The notes beneath the pieces are model-generated. The model was not told the origin of the DNA, ran no database searches, and saw only the letters and a list, made by a program, of their open reading frames with translations. Source: Anoplopoma fimbria (Eukaryota > Chordata > Actinopteri > Perciformes > Anoplopomatidae). Taken from it: 64,000 nucleotides of DNA. The position numbers and the translations under genes are program-made. The stretch is taken from the NCBI RefSeq assembly GCF_027596085.1, contig NC_072465.1, positions 20,877,207 to 20,941,206 of the forward strand, given 5' to 3'. Positions 36,112-64,000 of the stretch are shown here, piece after piece. How positions within the stretch are numbered: position 1 is the stretch's first letter; each line of letters begins with the position of its first letter.

Positions 36112-37310
36112 CAAACACAGTGCTTTCAGAAAGTGTTCAGACTCAATTCCCCATAATGACAAAGCAAAAATAGGATAAACAAAATAATTCATTAAAAAGA
36201 AAAAAATGAAATATCCCATTTAAATAATTATTGAAACTCTTAACTCTACTTATTTGAAGCGCCTTCGGCCGTGATTAAGCCATGAGTCTTCACACGATAA
36301 GCTTATCACGCCATTTGGGGATTTTCTTCTCTGCAGACGCTCTAGAGCTCTCTCGGGTTGGATGGGGACCTTCGGTGGACTGACATTTTCAGGTCACTCC
36401 AGTGATATGTGATTGGGCGGAAGTCTGGGCTTTGAGGACATTCACAGAGTTGTCCCTGAGCCACTCTCATTGTTCAGTTGGAAAGCATACCTTTGGGCCC
36501 AGTCTGAGGCCCTGAGGACTTCCTTAAATATATATCTGTACTTCACTCTATTCAGTCATCCCTTGACGTGGCACAGAGTCCCTATCGCTGACCTCCAACA
36601 CCACCATGCTTCACCAATAGGACGGTTCAATCATCAGACCAGAGAACCTTGTTTCTCACAGTCTGAGAGTCCTTTAGGTGCTTTTATGCAAACTCCAAGC
36701 AGGCTTTCATGTGTAATCCACTTTTATCAGGCCACTCTATGTTGCAGTGATGGTTGTCCTTCAGCAGGTTTCTCCCATCTCCACAAAAGGATCTCTGGAG
36801 CACCACTAGAATGACCTTCAGCATACCAAGGCCCTTCTGCTCTGAACAAGGGCATAGGTTTCAACATTGTTGAGGGACCCTCATTTAGCAGGCGGTCTGC
36901 AGGTCCTCCCCAGAACATTTCTGCATCACTTAATGGTGGAAATGTCTTTATTTATGTAAAGAAAAACACAAATTCAGTCTCCAGGTGACAATTCAAAATA
37001 GAATGGAATATAAAAAGGAGTATGGCTCTCTGTATTGCTTTCAAATATTTATCATCCTGTAAATTATCTAACATGACTTTACTCCAAAAATAATGAGTTT
37101 GCTAACATGTCGGTAGGGACAATTCGGTTGTCCCCAAATATTGGTAGGAACACTCTGCTTCAACCTCATGGCTTGTTTGTTGCTCCAATAAGCATTCACA
37201 GCTGCGAGACCTTATATACACAGCAGGTGTGTGCCTTTCCATGTTCAATCAATTGAATTGATGTAGACTCCAATCAAGGTGTAGAAACATTTCAAAGATG
37301 ATGAAAGAAA
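36112..37310 (-). mobile_element. Degenerate Tc1-like transposon (DD34E type), minus strand, with an insertion
   Basis: Read on the minus strand, it shows landmarks of a very common fish Tc1 family. These are the leader GATTGGAGT...GGCACACACCTG (about 37,195-37,285), AAGCCATGAGG at the transposase start (about 37,166-37,176), the coding block GCTTGGAGTTTGCA...CACCTAAAGGACTCTCAGA (about 36,660-36,700), GTGAAGCATGGTGGTG (about 36,601-36,616) and a decayed PDxxPI...W.DLKM segment near 36,380-36,430. The terminus GTGCTTTCAGAAAGTGTTCAGA (about 36,120-36,142) is present. The stretch of about 36,935-37,135 does not belong and appears inserted. There are many stops and frameshifts; it is non-functional. 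Confidence 0.8.
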
Positions 37311-37897
37311 CGAAAGCTTTTTACCCAAACAAAGGATACTAACAAGAGGTAGGCAAAGTAATATGAAGGTGTATTGACTGGTTGCAGAATGATTAAACGG
37401 GGAGGGAATCCAGCTTGAGGAGGCAGAGGTTTAGGGGAACTGTTGACTGGTGAAAAAGGCAGAGCAAGAGAGATGGAAAGAAGAGAGTGTGGCGAAGCAG
37501 TGAGTGAGCAGTAATGTTCTGTAGCTGAGTAAATGATCTGGAGAGGACTGGGAGGAAAGCAAAGGTTGATATACCCCAGTGCTGACAAGTTGATGTATTT
37601 CAGATGCAGAAATCAGGGAGCCAGGAGAGTGAGCGGAAAAGCCACGGCCACAATACATTCACTATACACTATTGCAATTTTACATATTTTAGTTTGTGGC
37701 CAATGTTTGTTTACTTATTAAGATGCTGCATGGTGTAGCTCCCCCCAACCCCTTTAATAATATATCCTAACAGGTTCATGGTGAATTAAGAAAAACAAGG
37801 TTGTCAACGAGCGGATCCTGGTATAATAAGTAGTGTAACAAAATTTGTTAGACTGTTTTTTCAGTTACAGCAACAAAACAGTTGAACAGTTGAACAT

Positions 37898-37904
37898 GTA
37901 TATA

Positions 37905-37968
<64 letters not shown>

Positions 37969-37970
37969 TA
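37898..37970 (+). repeat. (TA)n microsatellite
   Basis: About 70 bp of TA with a few TG/CA interruptions in intergenic DNA. Confidence 0.9.
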
Positions 37971-38550
37971 TTTTATTTTTATATATGTTTTAAGCCAATA
38001 GTTTCCGTCCCAACTTTATGCAGGAGCCAGAGTAATGGAAGTCACTTTAGATTCTGTCCTTGCTTTTCAAAGCTCCTCTCTTGACGCCTCCAAAACAAGC
38101 TACAGTATTCAAGGTAGTGAAACTACAAAAATATTTCTTTCATACCCTCCCCTTCCTGTTTCCTCACTATTTTCTAATTTCTGTAGTTTCTTATATCATC
38201 TACTCTGATAACAGCTCCTAGAGAATGGTTAATACCAGTGTCAAGCACTGGAAATGATATGGTTTCTCTCCACAAGCTTTTGCTCACCAGTGTTAGTTTT
38301 ATTTTCTAAATGAATCATTATTCTCCCACATATAAAATGGCCTACATTTAACAAGTTCTGCAATGACCTATGAAATATGGCATTTATGTCATAACAACAA
38401 AAGTACACAGAACCTTTGGCAAGTTAATTACTCCTGTATGTCATTTTTTTCTAAATAAATGTTCAACTCCTTATTGTACTTGGCACTGTCTGGTCCATAC
38501 GTTAATGATGAATAGAAACATATGATTGTTTTACAAGGCCTTTGATGAAC

Positions 38551-38551
<1 letters not shown>

Positions 38552-38610
<59 letters not shown>
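38552..38610 (+). repeat. (CA)n microsatellite
   Basis: Perfect CA for about 59 bp, running into TATATT. Confidence 0.9.
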
Positions 38611-38615
<5 letters not shown>

Positions 38616-38999
38616 TTATTTAATGTGTGTATATGTTCCTGGTTCCTACAGCATTAAGTAAACATCTTCAGTTTGGGTTATTCACAAAAGCTTGGCAAAC
38701 CCTTTTTCTTATGTAATTTAAATAAACGTATCAGAAAACAGTATTTGTTGTAGATACTTAATGAGATACAGATAACTAGGCAGCAGTAGAACAATGGGAA
38801 CTGGAACAAGTACAGAGCCTGATAGTAGCTGCACAGAAAAACCAGTATTTGTACCCAGTGGATTACTTGTGAATAATACATTCAATGCCTGCCTTAACTG
38901 TATAGCAGTATTCCTATAGCTGAGTGCTCAAAGGGTTTCACAGAAAACCAAGAGAAGTTCTGTGCGTCATGAGGAGATAACATTAGAAACAAGGTTAAA

Positions 39000-39490
39000 A
39001 GACTACAGCTAAGCTAGCAGCTCTTTGAGGCTGTAATAAAGCATAACCGTACTTGAGCTAAATGCCAACATCACCATGCTAACGTGCTACCAAAGACAAT
39101 GCTGACGTTAAGCAGGTATAATGTTTACCATATTTACCATCTTAGTTAATTGTGTTAGCATGCTAACATTTACTTATTATCACTCAAGTACAGCTGAGGC
39201 TGATGTAGATGTCATTAGTTTTGCTGGTATTTGGTCGTAAACAAAAGTACCGGATAATTTCAAACATAGACCTGAGGGTGACAGTAGATAAAAAGTCAAG
39301 GAATCACCAACATTTTCACAATTAGGGGAAACATTGATATATCTGTTCCAAATGTCATGGCAATCTATGTTGTTGACATCTCACTATAGCCACTTTAGGA
39401 TTTATAATCTGGGGAGCATGAATTTCTGAGATATGTAGTCTTAAATACAGTGGTGGACTGACCGAACGACCAACCGACTCTAGCGTGTCT
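39000..39490 (+). repeat. Dispersed teleost repeat
   Basis: It contains GGCTGTAATAAAGCATAACC, ACATCACCATGCTAACGTGC, GTTAGCATGCTAACATTT, AAATGTCATGGCAATC and the terminal GGACTGACCGAACGACCAAC. These are landmarks of an interspersed repeat I recognise from perch-like fish genomes. Class not assigned. Confidence 0.65.
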
Positions 39491-40152
39491 AAAAAAAGGG
39501 TAACCTTATACATTGGTGGGATTATTTGAACAAAAGACAAACACCATGACCACACAAGGATAAAAACTAAAAAATGGTAAAATAAATACCAGACCGTGAT
39601 GAGAGCACAGCAAGGTAAGAATGTCAAATTCACAACTTTACAGTCCAAATCCATTGCACTCAATAAAATGTAGCAATGCACACGGAGCTAACATTGTGTC
39701 TGTCACCTCTGCTCAGCCTGATGCGTAAATAACATGATGGCATTGGAGGATCTGTCACAGTTCATCATTACAGGGAGGGCAAGAGGACATTGGAGTTGAT
39801 CTTACTGCCATTTTTTAGGATTATAAAACTCTCTGTCCCAAGCTGTCTTTTTCACATTTTCACATCAATCCTACAGACATTTATTTTTCTTTCCCTTCTC
39901 TTTCTCTCCCCATCTGCTCCTCTGTAAAATGTTCAAATGTTCTTTGACGGAAGTTCTTCAAGGCCAGGAGAGACGCAGCAATTGATTTTGAGACTGTGTT
40001 TTTTGTACATTGCTACTGCTGTGCTGGATCACATCGAAACAAAGACGCTGCATGACATTTTGCTTTTGTATGTTCTGCTCAGCTCCTGCATTTCCTTAAA
40101 CAATCAATACAGAAACATTTACAAGAACAATTTGTGTGTAACCTTTTAGATC

Positions 40153-40275
40153 TTAAAGGTGCAGTGTGTAGGATTTATTGACATCTATCAGTAAGGTCGC
40201 AGATTGCACCCATCTGAAACATCTCCATTGTGCCAGAAAAAAACGCTGTTCGTGTTCAATGCGAAACTACAAGTA
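40153..40275 (+). repeat. Short interspersed element (TAAAGGTGCAGTGTGTAGGA family)
   Basis: It begins TTAAAGGTGCAGTGTGTAGG and continues with a TCGCAGATTGCA core. The same sequence recurs in reverse at 47385-47463. The 3' limit is uncertain. Confidence 0.6.
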
Positions 40276-43200
40276 ACAGTTAGTTTTTTCAGTCATTAGT
40301 CATGTTAGTCATTTGTGTCATTAGCCACTTGGCTCATTTGTCACTTGCTAGTCTTGTGCTTAGTAAGGCAAGTAAAGGTCAACCACGCTCTTCTCCTAAA
40401 CCCAGCAAAGTGGATTTGTTGCCTAAATCTAGCTTCCTGTGAAGACGGAAGTTTATTTCGAAAAGACACTATGCATGCTATGAGCATAAATTCACAGGCC
40501 GTGGCTCACATGTACAAACGTGCTTGAGGGTAACTAGAGCATCATCATTTTTAAGCTTAGGAGCACTGACCAGGTTGCGATATTTTAAGCATTGGGGGGG
40601 GGAGAATGTGTTCGAAGAAACATAGAAGTGCAACAAAGCACCTCCATGTTAACATAAACACAACCATTTTTATTTTCAGGTGATTGATTTAAAGAAAAAC
40701 ATACTTATTAATATTATATTCACTGTCTGCCCTTCTTTAAGAACACAAATTGGGATACTAAATTGTAATTTATGGCAAACCCCAACTACATTTGAGAAGT
40801 CTCTGAGTCAAAGCGGACGAGTTAGAGTTTCAGAAGCTAGACACCCTCTGAACATGTTTCCTCCCACACAGTCAAGTTTCCAGTGTGAAAGAAATGAAGA
40901 TACTAAGGCATGAAATAGGACAACAGCTGTTGCTTAGTCACCTTCGGCCCCCGGTCTTTGAATTTCTGAGGAGATTAGTTGCATTTAAAATCGTCAGAAA
41001 CGCACTAAAAATTAATCATCTTGTGTCCTTCTCTTTTTATTTGCAGTTTTATTTTGCTGCTTTGACCTCATATACACATATCCGATTTTAAGTATCTCCG
41101 TGCTTTTGTGTTGACATTCTTCAATTTTCACTTCAATCTTGTAAATTTTAAACTTGTATTCTTCTAACCCAAACAACAAACACAGGCTTTGACTTTGGAT
41201 GTCATCTGCGTTGCCTTCTTCACAATAAAGTAACCAAGGTGGAGGAAAAAAACAATGGGGAGGAACAAAACAGGACAACAGATGTCCCTTGGTCACCTTA
41301 GCCCTGGCCCTTGGCTCTCTGAAGTGATGAGCTGTGTTTGTACACATCAGAGCCAAGGGCACCTGCCTGAATATATAAATCCCCTGCTGAAGGAGAGCTG
41401 CACAGTGGTATTGAAATGATTTAACGTTTTTTTTTTGTTTTTTTTTAAATCAATGTATTGAACTATAGCTTACATCAGACATATATCCAATTAAAACTCA
41501 ATAGATTCAAAGAAGCCAGTCAGGGCTTATGTTGTTTCAGTGTCTCGTTGGAATAAGTAAATGTAAGAAAAAGTCTCCTGAGATTCCTCGGTTGTATTTT
41601 GAGAGAATAATGCGTTCCACAGTGGTTTCAGTACACACAATTCTCATTCAGCACCGGCAGCAGGAGGAAGTTAATCCCTGATGTACCTCCAAGATATACA
41701 ATGAAACAGAGAGAGCACTGTATCTGTAGTGTTCTGCTTGGAGAACATTAGATATAGCAGCGGATAAATTTAGACATTTTGTTGGAGACTGTGAGGTGGA
41801 GTTATATCTACAACCAAACTTCGGATGTCTTTAAAGTTTTAATTCTTAAGATTTTAATAAAATCAAACCCTATTTTTGAATGGTGTTTTTCATCGAGAAA
41901 AGGGTTTTCAAAATGTTAAATAATTCCTTTAAGGTTAGACAGGTTCAAATGAACTGTACTTTAAATTCTAGTACTTCAGTCAATACGGTTGAGGCTATAT
42001 GTGTTGCTTTTGGGAGAACAGTTGGAAACAGGAACAAATGATGTACCTAATGATGCATAAAATGTACTATCCATAGCGAGATATTCATTTTCTTACTTCA
42101 TCCGTCTTTGACATCTGCTGGAAATATTCCTGTTCCGGTAGCAAAGGCTTTTATTTTTCGCTGTAATTTAGACCCTACTCTCCAGCTTTGGTAAAAGATG
42201 AAGTGGTCCCTCAGTGTTGAGAGGAACAGTTGAGGAACAGGAGGTTGTGGGTTCACATCCTCACAGCTTCATGGCTGATTTGATCGCCACTATTCATTCT
42301 GTCTTTCCAGCAGACTTCCAGCCTGACAAGAGGCTGCAGATGAGAGGGCTTCAATTCGCCAGTAATCAAGCAATCAAATATTACAGCCCCAGCAATCAGT
42401 GCAATGATGTGCCAGCCTCTGTGACTGTGCTCGCATTTGTGGCACAAAGAATCTCAGCATTATGTTTCTGTCATAACAACTGGCTGCAGGAAGCGATCTG
42501 GACATTTCATTGCTATTCAGAGCTTGTAAAACATTCGCTTCAAACTATTTCGATTGCTAAGGGAAAAAGGCTGTTGAGCTCTCTGTGTGGCCACAGTTTG
42601 CAATATATTAGATGCATGCAGCATCACAATTCCCAATTTGTGTACTAATTCAGGTTTCTACACAGACCCTCTAATACTTCTTCTGCATTCTGCTCACACT
42701 GTTGAATAATCAAAGTTGGGAAATTGTCTGGTGTGATCCACAGAAACTGTTCGTTATTTCAAGGCACTCTGGGGAATTTATAGCTCACAGAAAAACAGAT
42801 TTTTATTTCTATGATCCCGAGTACCAGACTTCAGGCAAAAAAAAAATTCCAGACTGTTTATTGGATTATTCGGATTTCTACACCTTACTCCAATTAAATT
42901 CAGACTTATCTGATATCTGGTATCAACTTGGATATGAATGCTGATTCCACTTAAAGCAGCATTGCTTAATATTTGACCTAAGTGGAATGTGAGAACAGAT
43001 GCTCGTGAAACATGCATGAGCTATTTTACCCTCTTAAGATTGTTTAAATATTTTGTTTATTTCATGGTTGAGTCTGAGAAACAAAAGATCTCTGATAAAC
43101 CTTAATGGTAAATTACAACAATCCTAGGATCCTGAAATATTTATAGGGTGAAAACAGTGCTAAAGTAAAAGTGAACCCTGCGTTGTTACTTTGTGTTTGC

Positions 43201-44240
43201 TAAATGCCAAAGTTTGCTAAAGGTTGGCCATACTGATTGGCTGACTGATTCTACTCCTCTGTGATCCAAAACTTGATAATTGCAGCTTTATATTGTTCAC
43301 GGAGAAGGGAATCTTGGACATGTTTGAGTTTTAAGTTAAAATTAAAATTAAAAGGTTGCATTATCAGAGGAAAATATCCGTAGTAAACTAAAGATCCAGA
43401 GGCATTTTCACTTGTCAAAACAATGAATAGCTTTAATATTATTTGAGTCAAGTTTCAGTTTGTTTACAATTTGTGGTGTAGATTACAGAAGCAAAACACA
43501 ACATAAACATGATGGAATAAACTCTACCGTGACCAAATCAAATACATATGACATTAAATATATTTTCTCTTTATAATTTAGTGATAGAATGAAATCTCCT
43601 TACAAAGTGTTACATCTGTTAGATTTTCACACTTTTGGAGATACTTTTGAAACAAAGACTGTGTCTCAGAGGAGATGTAACTAATATAAATAACTAGTAT
43701 ATCTAGCAATAGATAGATGTCAGGGCAGGGGTAGCTATCTAGCATTCTGTGCACATGACAGTAGGTTAGCTAAATGAAATAAAAACAGTGTTACAGTATC
43801 ATACAGCATTTACAGCCAGGATCTAAAGGAACTATGACTGAAAGCTTTTAGCCACAGTCGTCAGCATGCATGTTTAGGCTGAAAAAAACCTTCATCTCCT
43901 ATTTAATTGGTTTCAACTGTAAACAACTCATCAAAAGCACATTAACACTACTGGCATGTCAAATTTCATTTAATTGGATTTGTCTTAGTAGCCTATTCTA
44001 GCATCTTTTTTGGTTGTGAAAGACTGGGTTAAGAGAAAAAAAGGCTTTTGCATTGCAGAGAATCAAACACGTTCAAGTCATTCGATTTGGCTATAGGGAT
44101 GCAGCTATCCCTTTTGATATAAGCAGCACAATAATGAGCAGTCGAAGACAGAGGAACATTAAAAGATGCTGCTGGAGAGTGCTGGATGACGCCATTGGCT
44201 CGGTCTCCTGTTGCTTCCAAACACACGGATGCCTTCTTAA

Positions 44241-44242
<2 letters not shown>
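40276..44242. other. Intergenic DNA and probable distal necab3 3' UTR
   Basis: No gene recognised. A 144-codon frame at 42214-42648 has no identifiable domain and follows no start context. Plus-strand TTTATT (minus AATAAA) occurs near 43,056, and TTTAAT (ATTAAA) near 43,902 and 43,968, so the necab3 transcript end is not resolved. Confidence 0.5.

Positions 44243-44327
<85 letters not shown>
44243..44327 (-). repeat. (TG/CA)n microsatellite in the expected necab3 3' UTR
   Basis: About 85 bp of perfect TG on the plus strand, ending 71 bp downstream of the necab3 stop codon in transcript sense, so it would appear as (CA)n in the mRNA. I could not fix the necab3 polyadenylation site. Confidence 0.85.
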
Positions 44328-44329
<2 letters not shown>

Positions 44330-44397
44330 TGATGCTCCAGTGTGTCTTTGTCCGTGTGACAGTGTAGGCAGTAGATGTGACATTCTGGATTCAGTCG

Positions 44398-63797
<19,400 letters not shown>

Positions 63798-64000
63798 CTG
63801 AAGCACAGAACACAAGAGGAGATAAAGTATTGAGAAAATGAATTAGGGAAATTCAAAGTCATGCTGCCCTTTATTTCTGATAGATAAGCTGTGTGGCTTA
63901 AAACTGTGTGAATATTACAATATTAGAAGGACACCGAAAAAAAAAAAAAAAAACTGCAAATCATTAAAACGTAAGTCTATAATATGCAAATCTTGAGATA

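Noticed and set aside
42240..42265. GGTTCACATCC resembling a tRNA B box
   Set aside because: No matching A box, acceptor stem or cloverleaf could be built around it.
42214..42648. 144-codon plus-strand frame in intergenic DNA
   Set aside because: Balanced composition made it worth a look, but no domain, splice context or neighbour supports it. Most likely chance.

Overview
The window is vertebrate nuclear DNA, most likely from a percomorph (perch-like) teleost. The evidence is: GT-AG spliced genes whose proteins I recognise as vertebrate; more than a dozen long (CA/TG)n, (GA)n and (TA)n microsatellites; Tc1/mariner transposon relics; and several short interspersed elements that I know from perch-like fish. 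It holds no prokaryotic or viral gene cluster. Nearly all long open frames are artefacts of simple repeats. I did not find an undescribed biological system; the most interesting signals concern splicing context and inverted repeats.

Layout. (1) 1-23,910: no coding exon recognised. It is probably the 5' flank and/or first intron of the gene that follows, with many microsatellites, one dispersed repeat (about 3,895-4,440), a long-stemmed hairpin (9,997-10,046) and a weak candidate promoter/first exon (11.3-12.2 kb). (2) 23,911-32,657 (+): ten coding exons of cbfa2t2 (MTGR1, ETO/MTG corepressor family), 599 residues from the Met at 23,937, with NHR1/TAFH, NHR2, NHR3 and MYND domains all intact, followed by a 3' UTR of about 1.5 kb ending near 34,205. 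(3) About 34.2-44.4 kb: AT-rich intergenic DNA with a degenerate Tc1 element, dispersed repeats and (TA)n/(CA)n tracts. (4) 44,398-63,797 (-): the last ten coding exons of necab3 (N-terminal EF-hand calcium-binding protein family). The upstream exons, with most of the EF-hand region, lie beyond the right edge. Its introns carry a second, younger Tc1-like element (DD35E spacing, transposase broken by a stop and a frameshift), an 80-bp inverted repeat pair exactly 1,500 bp end to end, a LINE 3' end, MITE-like elements and very long CA/TG repeats.

The two genes converge tail to tail. From memory, the same pairing occurs in human as CBFA2T2-NECAB3 on 20q11, with the paralogous pairs RUNX1T1-NECAB1 (8q21) and CBFA2T3-NECAB2 (16q24). 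This is the main support for the paralogue names cbfa2t2 and necab3. Exon coordinates were derived by hand by matching splice sites and phase; every coding junction given is phase-consistent.
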